Source: Staphylococcus ratti (GTDB taxonomy: Bacteria > Bacillota > Bacilli > Staphylococcales > Staphylococcaceae). From it: 64,000 nt of DNA. Positions 1 to 7,851 of the stretch are shown here, in pieces (position 1 is the stretch's first letter; every line of letters starts with the position of its first letter). The stretch is taken from positions 62,001 to 126,000 of the forward strand of contig NZ_CP086654.1 in the NCBI RefSeq assembly GCF_020883535.1. The letters are read 5' to 3'. A model generated the notes under the pieces. That model did not search any database and was not told where the DNA came from. It saw only the letters and a program-made list of their open reading frames with translations. Position numbers and translations under genes: made by a program.

Positions 1-1092
1 CTTCCAGTACACCCGTGGCAATTTGACCATGTCATCGCCAACGACTTAGCCGAAGAATGGTTAAATGGTGAGTTGATACTTCTCGGAGAATCACAGGAAG
101 CATATGTGCCGCAACAGTCGATACGTACGTTGTCGCCTGTTGAGAAAGATAAATATTACATTAAAGTCCCGCTTAGTATTACGAATACATCAACGAAACG
201 CGTACTTGCGCCACATACAATTGAAAATGCTGCACAAATTACAGATTGGTTGAAACGTATTCAAGCAGATGATCGTTATTTACGCGATGATTTGCGCACG
301 GTTTTCTTAGGTGAAGTTCTTGGTATGTCATATATAAATCATCATTTATCTTCAGACAAGAGAACAGCAACCTATGGCGCGTTAGGTGCGATATGGCGCG
401 AGAATTTATATCATTATTTAGAAGCTAATGAAGAAGCCATTCCATTTAATGCCCTTTACAGTAAAGATATAAATGACATGCCAATTATTAATCAGTGGAT
501 TGAACAGTATGGTTTAGAAACATGGATGGCACAATTTATAAAAGTTGCAGTACGTCCATTGATTCACATGCTTTACTACCATGGAATTGCGTTAGAATCT
601 CATGCGCAAAATATGATGTTAATCCATGAAAATGGATGGCCGACACGTGTTGCGATTAAAGACTTTCATGACGGTGTACGATTTAAGCGTGACTTGCTTA
701 GTGATATCGCTAAAGATCCAAAACTTCAAGATACACCAATTGAACATCAACGTATTAATCGTAATTCATTTATTGAGACAGATGATGTCGCGCTTGTAAG
801 AGATTTTGTTTTAGATGCCTTTTTCTTTATTAACATTGCACAAATGATTCTCTTTATGAAAGAAAGTTATCATCTATCTGAAACAGAGCAGTGGCAGTAC
901 GTTTATGATTGCATTCAAGATTACCTTGAAACTTTTTCAGACTTACCACTTAAAACAACCTTTGATTTATTTGAACGTACCATTCAAGTAGAAAAATTAA
1001 CGACACGTCGATTACAAGAAGATACGGAATTACGTATTCATCATGTGTCGAACCCGCTAGGAGTGATTCATCATGATAGCGTTATCTCTTAA
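1..1092 (+). CDS. sbnF: Staphyloferrin B synthetase SbnF, C-terminal part (5' end outside window)
   Basis: This is the C-terminal 363 residues of an IucA/IucC-type NRPS-independent siderophore synthetase. The frame is open to base 1, so the TTG at 73 is not the real start. The motif HPWQ lies at the extreme left edge and is typical of the family's ATP-binding core; a FhuF-like C-terminal region follows, with DFHDGVRF near 660. SbnF condenses a staphyloferrin B intermediate with 2,3-diaminopropionate in the cytoplasm; this is family knowledge. The assignment rests mainly on context, because sbnG, sbnH and sbnI follow with overlaps. The reading frame overlaps sbnG by 20 bp, suggesting translational coupling. 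Known SbnF proteins are near 590 residues, so roughly 40% is missing at the left. Confidence 0.93.
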   Translation, partial: LPVHPWQFDHVIANDLAEEWLNGELILLGESQEAYVPQQSIRTLSPVEKDKYYIKVPLSITNTSTKRVLAPHTIENAAQITDWLKRIQADDRYLRDDLRTVFLGEVLGMSYINHHLSSDKRTATYGALGAIWRENLYHYLEANEEAIPFNALYSKDINDMPIINQWIEQYGLETWMAQFIKVAVRPLIHMLYYHGIALESHAQNMMLIHENGWPTRVAIKDFHDGVRFKRDLLSDIAKDPKLQDTPIEHQRINRNSFIETDDVALVRDFVLDAFFFINIAQMILFMKESYHLSETEQWQYVYDCIQDYLETFSDLPLKTTFDLFERTIQVEKLTTRRLQEDTELRIHHVSNPLGVIHHDSVIS

Positions 1093-1846
1093 AGAGAAAT
1101 TACAACAAAATCAAGTTGTCTACGGATTATTTAATTCCATTCCTAATCCGCTCGTTATTGAAATGATAGCAGCGAGTGGCTATGATTTTGTCATTATTGA
1201 CGCTGAACATACAGCGATTAATGATGAAACGATTGAACACCTCATACGTGCTGCAGAAACAGCGGGGATTACACCTATTGTACGTGTATCACAAGCGATC
1301 GAGCGCGATATTATAAAGGTGTTAGATATGGGGGCACGTGGAATTATCGTCCCACATGTCGAAAGTAAAGCGCGCGCAGAAGAAATTGTGAGATTAAGTC
1401 GTTATTACCCTGAAGGTATGCGTAGTTTGAACGGCGGACGTATGCCAAAATTTGGTGAAACGCCACTAACGACTTATATGGTGGAGGCGAACGAGAGTAT
1501 TGTCGTCATCGCCATGATTGAAAGCCAACAAGGCTTAGACGCATTAGAGGAGATTGCACAAGTGGACGGTATCGACATGATTATTGAAGGCGCTGCGGAC
1601 TTATCACAATCTTTTGGCATACCATGGCAAACAACGAGCGATGTGGTAGAACAAGCGACACAACGTATGTTTGACATCACTCAACGTCATCATAAAGGGT
1701 TTATCGCATTACCACGAGAAAAAGCGCAACATGTCGCATGGCAAGGTAAAGGTGTGCAAGCATTTGTTTTAGGTGATGATCGGGGTAAATTTTATCGTCA
1801 TTTAAAACAAGAACTCGCATCATTTAAAGGAGGCGAACGCGCATGA
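1073..1846 (+). CDS. sbnG: SbnG, citrate synthase of the HpcH/HpaI aldolase fold
   Basis: The 257-aa product has the HpcH/HpaI class II aldolase fold, with metal and substrate motifs FVIIDAEHT (about residues 39-47) and ARGIIVPHVES (about 88-98). In S. aureus, SbnG makes citrate from oxaloacetate and acetyl-CoA to feed staphyloferrin B synthesis independently of TCA citrate synthase. The start ATG at 1073 sits inside the end of sbnF behind an AGGAG-type site. The stop overlaps the sbnH start in an ATGA arrangement. Length and position in the operon match S. aureus SbnG. The general fold could also be annotated as 2,4-dihydroxyhept-2-ene-1,7-dioate aldolase, but the operon makes the siderophore role the better call. 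Confidence 0.93.
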   Translation: MIALSLKEKLQQNQVVYGLFNSIPNPLVIEMIAASGYDFVIIDAEHTAINDETIEHLIRAAETAGITPIVRVSQAIERDIIKVLDMGARGIIVPHVESKARAEEIVRLSRYYPEGMRSLNGGRMPKFGETPLTTYMVEANESIVVIAMIESQQGLDALEEIAQVDGIDMIIEGAADLSQSFGIPWQTTSDVVEQATQRMFDITQRHHKGFIALPREKAQHVAWQGKGVQAFVLGDDRGKFYRHLKQELASFKGGERA

Positions 1847-3114
1847 AGCCATCACGTACGCATGTCATCGAGCAACAAAATCATACATTACAAAAGCGTG
1901 AGGAAATTTATGCATCGCTACGTCAAATGAAGACAGAAGGCACACCGATTTGTCATTACATTTACGACCTTGATGCGATGCAACAACATGTCGCACGTAT
2001 CGTGAAATCATTACCGAACAATTGCGATATGTATTATGCCATGAAAGCCAACAGCGAATCACGCATTTTAGAAGCAATGGCATCGCATGTTGTGGGGTTC
2101 GAAGTGGCTTCTATGGGTGAAATTGATAAAGGATGTGCACATTTGCCGGCACAGCGCATTATTTTTGGTGGGCCAGGTAAGACAGACGAAGAACTTGATC
2201 ACGCGATTGAAAAAGGAATAGAACGTATACATGTTGAAAGTATTCACGAATTAGAGCGTTTGAATGCACGTTTAGAACACCATGAAACAACGATGCCTAT
2301 CTTGTTACGTGTGAACCTGTCTGGTCCTTTCCCTAATGCGACGTTACACATGGCTGGACGTCCGACGCAATTTGGTATTTCAGAAAATGAAATCGATGAG
2401 GCGATCCAACGTGCATTACATTTAAAACACGTTCAATTACAAGGTTTTCATTTTCATTCCATTTCTAATAATTTAGACGCTGAGTTACATGTCAACGTGA
2501 TGCGCTTGTATTTTGAAAAAGCGAAACAATGGGCAAAAACGTATGATTTTCCATTGAAACATTTAAACGTCGGCGGTGGCATTGGCGTGAACTACAAAGA
2601 TTTAGACGCACAGTTCGATTGGCAGACGTTTGTTGAAGGTTTGCACAGAGTAATAGATGAAGCAGATATGCATCACGTACCTATCAATTTTGAATGTGGC
2701 CGTTATTTAACAGCGCATATGGGTTATTATGCGACAGAAGTCATTGACATTAAACAAGTTCATGGTGCCCATTACGCCATTTTAAAAGGGGGAACACAAC
2801 AATTCCGACTCCCTGTTTCGTGGCAACATAATCATCCGCTTGAAATATGCGAAGTAGAGGCTTTCCAATATGATTTTAAACGTCCTGAATTAAAAAATCG
2901 TGCGGTCACATTTGTAGGACAATTGTGTACGCCAAAAGATGTCTTTTCAAAAGAGCGACAAACGCCCCAGATTAGACTAGGTGATATCGTCGTCTTTCAA
3001 TATGCTGGCGCGTATGGTTGGTCCATTTCGCATCATGATTTCTTGAGTCATCCACACCCAACATTTGTCTACTTATCTGATACAAAGGAGGACAATTATG
3101 AAACACATGTATAA
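1843..3114 (+). CDS. sbnH: SbnH, PLP-dependent decarboxylase of staphyloferrin B synthesis
   Basis: The 423-aa product is a fold-type III PLP decarboxylase of the ornithine/diaminopimelate decarboxylase family. Visible family marks are MYYAMKANSE (about 65-74, with the PLP lysine), the glycine loop LNVGGGIGVNY (about 241-251) and the C-terminal QLCTPKDVF, where the active-site Cys and Asp are expected. SbnH decarboxylates a citryl-diaminopropionate intermediate to supply the ethylenediamine part of staphyloferrin B. It overlaps sbnG by 4 bp behind AAAGGAGG, and its 3' end overlaps sbnI by 17 bp. It is slightly longer than the roughly 400 aa recalled for S. aureus SbnH. Confidence 0.93.
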   Translation: MKPSRTHVIEQQNHTLQKREEIYASLRQMKTEGTPICHYIYDLDAMQQHVARIVKSLPNNCDMYYAMKANSESRILEAMASHVVGFEVASMGEIDKGCAHLPAQRIIFGGPGKTDEELDHAIEKGIERIHVESIHELERLNARLEHHETTMPILLRVNLSGPFPNATLHMAGRPTQFGISENEIDEAIQRALHLKHVQLQGFHFHSISNNLDAELHVNVMRLYFEKAKQWAKTYDFPLKHLNVGGGIGVNYKDLDAQFDWQTFVEGLHRVIDEADMHHVPINFECGRYLTAHMGYYATEVIDIKQVHGAHYAILKGGTQQFRLPVSWQHNHPLEICEVEAFQYDFKRPELKNRAVTFVGQLCTPKDVFSKERQTPQIRLGDIVVFQYAGAYGWSISHHDFLSHPHPTFVYLSDTKEDNYETHV

Positions 3115-3862
3115 AGACTTAAAACTCATTCCAGTCGACCAAATTGATTTACATGAGAAGTACGAACCATGTCGACTGGAAAAAACAAAAATGAGTATCG
3201 AAGCAGATCAGTTTATACGACATCCTATTTTGGCAACGTTAACGCAAACAGGCAGATATATGGTAATTGATGGTGTACATCGTTTTACTAGCTTAAAGGC
3301 ACTTGGGTGTAAAGTTGTACCGGTTCAAGTCATCAGTGAAACGCAATATTCTATTAGTACGTGGAATCATAAAGTGCCATTTGGAACATGGTGGACAGAG
3401 CTACAACAAGATGGCTCACTCCCTTGGACGACTGAAATGCGCTCAGAGCGACCATTTATTACAATGTGTAAAGGACAAGACGAACAGTACCTTTATCTCG
3501 CAGATCTTGGCAATAAGAAGTTAGAAGCTTGGGCTAAAGTTGTCGGCAGTTATAGTGATGCTTGTGCAGTTGAACGTGTTACAAATTGTGACGGTTATTG
3601 TCACGATACGTCATACATCATGATGAAATACCAGCCGTTAGACATTAAAGAGATAGAAGCTGTCGTTGAGAGAAGCGAAACCGTCCCAGCAGGGGTGACA
3701 CGCTTTAATGTCTCAGGCCGATGTTTAAACCTTCAAGTTCCATTAGAAATTTTGAAAAACGGTCATAACCGAAGTATGAATATGGCGTGGTATCAATTTT
3801 TGAAAGACAAAATGGCCAACACACGTTGTTACACAGAAAAAGTTTATCTAGTAGAACAATAA
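3098..3862 (+). CDS. sbnI: SbnI, ParB/sulfiredoxin-fold serine kinase and regulator of the sbn operon
   Basis: I place the start at the ATG at 3098, giving 254 aa, because ACAAAGGAGG stands 6-7 bases before it; a longer frame from 3065 has no such site. The N-terminal half has the ParB/Srx-like pattern VIDGVHRFTSLKALG (about residues 48-62). In S. aureus, SbnI is a free L-serine kinase making O-phosphoserine for SbnA, and it also acts as a heme-responsive positive regulator of sbn genes; both are family knowledge. A cysteine-rich stretch (CAVERVTNCDGYCHD) lies in the middle. It is the last gene of the operon and is followed 35 bp later by a strong hairpin. Confidence 0.9.
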   Translation: MKHMYKDLKLIPVDQIDLHEKYEPCRLEKTKMSIEADQFIRHPILATLTQTGRYMVIDGVHRFTSLKALGCKVVPVQVISETQYSISTWNHKVPFGTWWTELQQDGSLPWTTEMRSERPFITMCKGQDEQYLYLADLGNKKLEAWAKVVGSYSDACAVERVTNCDGYCHDTSYIMMKYQPLDIKEIEAVVERSETVPAGVTRFNVSGRCLNLQVPLEILKNGHNRSMNMAWYQFLKDKMANTRCYTEKVYLVEQ

Positions 3863-3897
3863 TACGACGTTGTGTATGCGTCTAAAATATTAAGATG

Positions 3898-3940
3898 AAC
3901 GGTAAAGTAATACTATGGAAATAGTGTACTTTACCGTTTT
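3898..3940 (+). terminator. Rho-independent terminator of the sbn operon
   Basis: A perfect 12-bp inverted repeat (3898-3909 with 3927-3938; arm AACGGTAAAGTA) encloses a 17-nt loop and runs into TTTT. It lies 35 bp after sbnI. Confidence 0.85.
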
Positions 3941-3948
3941 GTATTGTG

Positions 3949-3984
3949 TGAAGTGCTTTAGATATAAACAATTCGACAATCCTC
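3949..3984 (+). pseudogene. Short fragment resembling the 5' end of an IS6/IS431 transposase
   Basis: The bases encode KCFRYKQFDN, which resembles the start of IS431-type transposases (recalled as MNYFRYKQFNKD). The match ends after about ten codons. The rest of a 61-codon open frame to 4100 is not transposase-like, and shifting frame near 4050 gives a hydrophobic stretch. A second, longer copy of the same start lies about 600 bp downstream, so this may be a duplicated or broken end. I see no function. Confidence 0.4.
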
Positions 3985-4157
3985 AAAATAAAAATCAACA
4001 AGATGTTACTCCATATTTTGCGGCATCAGTTCTAATCGTAGTCATGGACATATGGGGGATTACTATGTTGGTTAGGAATTCTAGCTACCGTTTTCGCTAA
4101 AGATATGTATATATATAGTAAAAAATGCGCTAGAAAAATAAGCGCGTCAAATCATGG

Positions 4158-4373
4158 TTATTTGTAAAAAATAGAAAAAGCTATTACAAGAACAACTATA
4201 ATATCAAAAAGGTCAAAACCTTCATGATTAGAAGAAAGTAAGATGTTTCTGACCACATAGTTGTTTTTTGTTATAGTGCTTTCTTTTAATTTTTTAGATA
4301 AAAATATATAAGCGTGTTTACAAAAAAGGTAAATGAAAGTGGTTACTACTAAAATGAATAAAAATTTAATCAT
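4158..4373 (-). CDS. Small membrane protein, unknown function
   Basis: The 71-aa product has a hydrophobic N-terminal segment (about residues 3-26), a charged middle with KKLKESTITKNN, and a second hydrophobic segment at the C terminus (about 56-69). Both ends therefore probably span the membrane. The ATG at 4373 is preceded by a purine-rich GAGGGTGAGGG, a plausible ribosome binding site. I do not recognise the family. It sits alone in a decayed, AT-rich stretch between the sbn terminator and an IS6-type remnant, which lowers confidence. It could be a toxin-like or immunity-like micro-protein, but nothing in the sequence proves this. Confidence 0.45.
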   Translation of the reverse strand: MIKFLFILVVTTFIYLFCKHAYIFLSKKLKESTITKNNYVVRNILLSSNHEGFDLFDIIVVLVIAFSIFYK

Positions 4374-4506
4374 AATACCCTCACCCTCTAGTTTATATAT
4401 GAATTTGACAAAAAATATCGATTTTATATCAGATCCAAAAATACAAAAAAGTTAAAAATTTTAAAACAACTTATGAAATTAAATAAGATTCACTTAGAAC
4501 ATCCCT

Positions 4507-4770
4507 ATTCTGTTACAAAGTTAATTTTGTAGTCCAATTTTAACAAAAAGGGCATTTTGTATGAACTATTTTAAATATAAACAATTCGATAAAGATGGCA
4601 TAACTATACCTTTGGTCTACCATTTAAGATACATATTGAGTTATTGTGATGTATTTGAATATTAAGAGAACCTGGCGTGAACGTTTATCATTCTACTATC
4701 TATCGGTGGGTACAAGAATATGCACCTATTTTGTATCGACTTTGGACTAAAATCGAAAAAAGTCTATAGA
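4507..4770 (+). pseudogene. Decayed left half of an IS6-family (IS431/IS257-like) element
   Basis: Bases 4507-4522 (ATTCTGTTACAAAGTT) resemble the recalled IS431 terminal repeat GGTTCTGTTGCAAAGTT. A leader like that of IS431 follows, with AATTTTAACAAAAAGG before an ATG at 4561. The coding start reads MNYFKYKQFDKDGIT, then HLRYILSYCDVFEY and a stop. After a frameshift it reads GVNVYHSTIYRWVQEYAPILYRLW, which is the N-terminal DNA-binding region of IS6 transposases. Stops and frameshifts, and loss of the DDE catalytic part and the right end, make it a dead remnant. IS6 elements often carry resistance or virulence modules, so this marks a past insertion or recombination site next to sbn. Confidence 0.75.
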
Positions 4771-4872
4771 AACCTTGTGATTCAGTATAAAAACAATTAA
4801 TATATAAACGTATAAAATAATAATTAATTGCCCAACTTTTATACACAATACATAAAAAAGGTGATCGAAAAC

Positions 4873-5766
4873 ATGAACAAATGGACAAAGACAGCAACAA
4901 CGCTTTTAGCTTTAGGTGTAATGACTTCAACTGTACCTACAGACACATTTGCAGGAGCGACACAAGCGCCAACGCAACATACGCAAACGCAAGAGGATGC
5001 AAAATATGTTAAACAACTCGGTGAACAAAATATTACGAGTGTATCGTGGTACCAAAATTCTGCAGAGGCAAAAGCACTTTATGCGCAAGGTTATAACAGT
5101 GCCAAAGAAGCCTTAAGCAAAAAGATTAAACAACATAAAGGTGGTAAAAAATTAGCCATCGTTTTAGATATTGATGAGACAGTACTTGATAATTCACCAT
5201 ATCAAGCAGCAAGTGCTTTAAAAGGACAATCTTACCCAACGGGATGGCACGAATGGGTAAAAAGTGCTCAAGCGAAACCGGTCTATGGAGCTAAAGACTT
5301 TTTAACGTATGCAGACAAACATAACGTTGAAATTTTCTATGTTTCTGATCGTTCTCATGAAAAAGATTTAAATGCAACGATTAAAAACTTGAAGAAAGAA
5401 AAATTGCCACAAGCAGACAAAAAGCATGTGTTATTGAAAAAAGAAAGCGATAAAAGTAAGTCTGAACGTCGTGATAAAGTACGCACAGATTATAATTTGG
5501 TGATGTTGTTCGGAGATAATTTACTTGATTTTGATGAGCCTAAAGCGGCAACGCAAAAATCGCGCGAGGAATTAGTAAGACAACATGAAGATGATTTTGG
5601 TAGTAAATACATTATTTTCCCAAATCCAATGTACGGTAGTTGGGAAGCAACGTTATACAATAACGATTACGGTATGAGTGCTAAACAAAAAGTTGAGAAA
5701 CGTAAGCAATCTTTGAAATATTTTGATATGAAGACGAACAAAGTTAAAACATATCAAGGGGAATAA
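4873..5766 (+). CDS. sapS: Secreted class C acid phosphatase, SapS / lipoprotein e(P4) family
   Basis: The start at 4873 follows AAAAAGGTGATC and yields 297 aa beginning MNKWTKTATTLLALG, a Sec signal peptide with likely cleavage near TFAGA (about residues 26-29). No lipobox cysteine is present, so the protein should be released rather than lipid-anchored. HAD motifs are clear: LDIDETVLDN (Asp99 and Asp101) and FGDNLLDFD (about 213-221). The conserved block WYQNSAEAKALY and the end NPMYGSWEATLYNND closely match recalled S. aureus SapS. It should dephosphorylate nucleotides and phosphomonoesters outside the cell. It is monocistronic and runs into the repeat array that starts about 25 bp downstream. 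Confidence 0.9.
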   Translation: MNKWTKTATTLLALGVMTSTVPTDTFAGATQAPTQHTQTQEDAKYVKQLGEQNITSVSWYQNSAEAKALYAQGYNSAKEALSKKIKQHKGGKKLAIVLDIDETVLDNSPYQAASALKGQSYPTGWHEWVKSAQAKPVYGAKDFLTYADKHNVEIFYVSDRSHEKDLNATIKNLKKEKLPQADKKHVLLKKESDKSKSERRDKVRTDYNLVMLFGDNLLDFDEPKAATQKSREELVRQHEDDFGSKYIIFPNPMYGSWEATLYNNDYGMSAKQKVEKRKQSLKYFDMKTNKVKTYQGE

Positions 5767-5791
5767 AAATTTAGCATTGCAAGACGCTAAA

Positions 5792-6228
5792 GGGGGCGGG
5801 ACAACGAAATCAAATAGATTTCTGTCTCGCATCATAGGTAGAGCGTTGAATATAAAGCGCACAGTAGCTGTCTGGATTGAATCGCGCTTAATAGCTTATT
5901 CAATCCTAGTCAGCCTTGTGGGGGCGGGACGACGAAATCAAATAGATTTCTGTCTCGCATCATAGGTAGAGCGTTGAATATAAAGAGCACAGTAGCTGTC
6001 TGGATTGAAAATTCGCTTAATAGCTCATTTCAACCCTAGTCAGCCTTGTGGGGGCGGGACAACGAAATCAAATAGATTTCTGTCCCGCACTATAGATAGG
6101 ACGTTGAATATAAAGCGCACAGTAGCTGTCTGAATTGAAAATTCGCTTAGCAGCTTGTTTCAATCCTAGTCAGCCTTGTGGGGGTGAGACGACGAAATCA
6201 AATAGATTTCTGTCTCACTCCCTTTTTT
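5792..6228 (+). repeat. Tandem array of about 130-bp hairpin-rich repeats ending in a terminator
   Basis: A unit starting GGGGGCGGGAC recurs at 5792, 5920 and 6050, and a final partial copy starts at 6180, so the periods are 128, 130 and 130 bp. Each unit opens with a hairpin whose inner stem is GAAATC-AAATA-GATTTC, flanked by pairing GGGAC and GTCTC arms. It then carries about 90 bp with a second stem (GGATTGAA with TTCAATCC in unit 1) and the tail CTAGTCAGCCTTGTGG. The last copy ends CTCACTCCC plus TTTTTT, a good intrinsic terminator for sapS and, read the other way, close to the DUF6440 gene. Single copies of the first hairpin recur at 34347 and 49434, so this is a dispersed genomic repeat that has been tandemly amplified here. 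Confidence 0.88.
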
Positions 6229-6424
6229 ATGACAATGTTTTTGTATCCACTTTTGATATGTTGCCATTTTCGTCGAGTAATGGTGTGATACCGCCGCTTG
6301 CTCCTGTCCAATTAGATAAGTACTGAATGCCTGTTTTTTTATCTGTTAATATGTAACAAGATATGCTTTTGTCTTTACCACATTCTTCGACGATAAAGCG
6401 ATTATTTTGGCTTTTTTTAAACAT
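6227..6424 (-). CDS. DUF6440 family small protein
   Basis: The 65-aa product contains ILTDKKTGIQYLSNWTGASGG followed by ITPLLDENG, which I recognise as the DUF6440 pattern common in staphylococci and phages. No signal peptide or membrane segment is visible; a short beta-rich cytoplasmic protein is likely. The ATG at 6424 has GGAGGTG nine bases upstream. Its stop abuts the T-run of the repeat-array terminator, so the two convergent transcription units share that hairpin. Function is unknown for the family. Confidence 0.75.
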   Translation of the reverse strand: MFKKSQNNRFIVEECGKDKSISCYILTDKKTGIQYLSNWTGASGGITPLLDENGNISKVDTKTLS

Positions 6425-6665
6425 AACTAGACACCTCCGTGAATTCTTCTACTTGAGCGTACCACATATTAGCATTTTCTCTAAAGGTACTAGGGGTTTC
6501 GTTTTATATTTAATGTGTATTGTATTAAACTGTCTTTAATATAATAGAGATACAGTAGTCGAGTTTAGGGCTATGCTGATTAGCGCTAAAGTATTACTTA
6601 ACTCTCTCTTTTGTACGAAGCAACCGCGACAGTTGATGACGTTTCTAAATAAAGGAGAAGATATT

Positions 6666-7592
6666 ATGAAATTAGGAATTATTGGTGTAGGTAAAGTTGG
6701 TAGTCAGCTTTTGACAGATGTACAATATACCAATTTATTTTCACAGATTGTAGTGATTGATTCAAACAGAGAACGCGCGTATGGAGAAGTTTTAGATCAT
6801 CGTCATGCCCAAGGATTAAAATCGACAAATCATATTGATATTGTGAGCGGCGATTATGATGATTTAAAAGATGCAGATGTCGTAGTTGTCACAGCAAGTG
6901 TACCTATGGATGCTGAAATATCAGATAGAACTACATTAACTAAAGGCAATATCGCTATTGTTGAAAATATTATGAATCGTATTTATCAAGTGACCACGCA
7001 ACCATTAATCATCTTTATTTCGAATCCGGTAGATGCGATGACGTACATTGCGACACAAACGAATGATTATCCGAACAAAAAAATTATGGGAACAGGAACT
7101 TTGTTAGAAAGTGCACGTTTTCGAACGTTAATTGCGGATCATTATGATATTGATCCGAAAAACGTTGAAGGTTTTGTAATTGGAGAGCATGGTAAAAATG
7201 CGGTGCCAGTGTGGAGTAAGGTCACTATATCTGGAATGACGCTTGATGAGTTTGAACAATTGTCCGATCAACCGAGCATAGATAAAACAACGATAAGTCA
7301 ACAGATTGTTAAAGTTGCTTTTGATGTATTAAAAAGCAAAGGGTGGACGAACACTGCGATTTCTAAAACGACGATTGAACTGATTAAAAGTTTAGTATTA
7401 AATGAAAAATCCATTTTACCGATAACGTCTTTATATGCGCATCAACAAGTTGCTATAAGCTTACCGACACGTATCAGCAGTCAGGGCATTGAACACGTTT
7501 TTGATATTTCATTAGATGACAATGAACGTCAACAATTTGAAGCGGCGCAAAGTTATATTAAAGCTACAATTGATATTAAAAACCAACGATAG
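6666..7592 (+). CDS. ldh: L-lactate dehydrogenase paralogue (LDH/MDH family)
   Basis: The start is the ATG at 6666 behind AAAGGAGAAG, giving 308 aa; an in-frame ATG at 6573 lacks a ribosome binding site. The N terminus has the NAD-binding loop GVGKVGS (7-13). The active site appears as SDRTTL (mobile-loop Arg), NPVDAMTYIA, the substrate-binding Arg in LESARFR, and the catalytic His175 in GEHG. It should reduce pyruvate to lactate and regenerate NAD+. The sequence is distant from recalled staphylococcal Ldh1/Ldh2, so it may be a third paralogue or accept other 2-oxoacids. A TATAAT-like -10 is visible at 6540-6545. The anaerobic nrdDG genes follow. Confidence 0.8.
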   Translation: MKLGIIGVGKVGSQLLTDVQYTNLFSQIVVIDSNRERAYGEVLDHRHAQGLKSTNHIDIVSGDYDDLKDADVVVVTASVPMDAEISDRTTLTKGNIAIVENIMNRIYQVTTQPLIIFISNPVDAMTYIATQTNDYPNKKIMGTGTLLESARFRTLIADHYDIDPKNVEGFVIGEHGKNAVPVWSKVTISGMTLDEFEQLSDQPSIDKTTISQQIVKVAFDVLKSKGWTNTAISKTTIELIKSLVLNEKSILPITSLYAHQQVAISLPTRISSQGIEHVFDISLDDNERQQFEAAQSYIKATIDIKNQR

Positions 7593-7622
7593 TGCACGAA
7601 CACAGTTTTGAATAACTACTAT

Positions 7623-7663
7623 CAACAATCAACATTGTTTCATACTTTGTTGGTTGTTTTTTC
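7623..7663 (+). terminator. Terminator after ldh
   Basis: An 11-bp stem with one G-U pair (7625-7635 with 7649-7659) is followed by a run of T. It lies about 30 bp after ldh. Confidence 0.75.
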
Positions 7664-7797
7664 ATGCTTGCAACATCCAAGTTAAATTTAGAATTTGTTA
7701 TAATCCAAAGTATTGTTGAATTGTTTACGGTCCAAAGTTCAAGATTTATTAACAATGCTTTGACAGTTATGTTAACATCTCTTTTTTTATTTGAATA

Positions 7798-7809
7798 ACT
7801 ATATATAGT
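7798..7809 (+). promoter_or_regulatory. NrdR box 1 upstream of nrdDG
   Basis: The palindrome ACTATATATAGT fits the NrdR box core. A matching box lies 32 bp downstream centre to centre, three helical turns, as is usual for NrdR. A TTGACA element is at 7760-7765. Confidence 0.75.
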
Positions 7810-7829
7810 GTTTTAAATTGATAATAGAT

Positions 7830-7841
7830 ACTATATATAGA
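7830..7841 (+). promoter_or_regulatory. NrdR box 2 upstream of nrdDG
   Basis: ACTATATATAGA nearly repeats box 1 and ends 10 bp before the nrdD start. The pair predicts repression of nrdDG by NrdR when (d)ATP is plentiful. Confidence 0.75.
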
Positions 7842-7851
7842 AAGGGATGAC

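Noticed and set aside
3915-4100. 61-codon frame after the sbn terminator
   Set aside because: Starts inside the terminator hairpin, begins with an IS6-like fragment and then loses any pattern; treated as decayed DNA.
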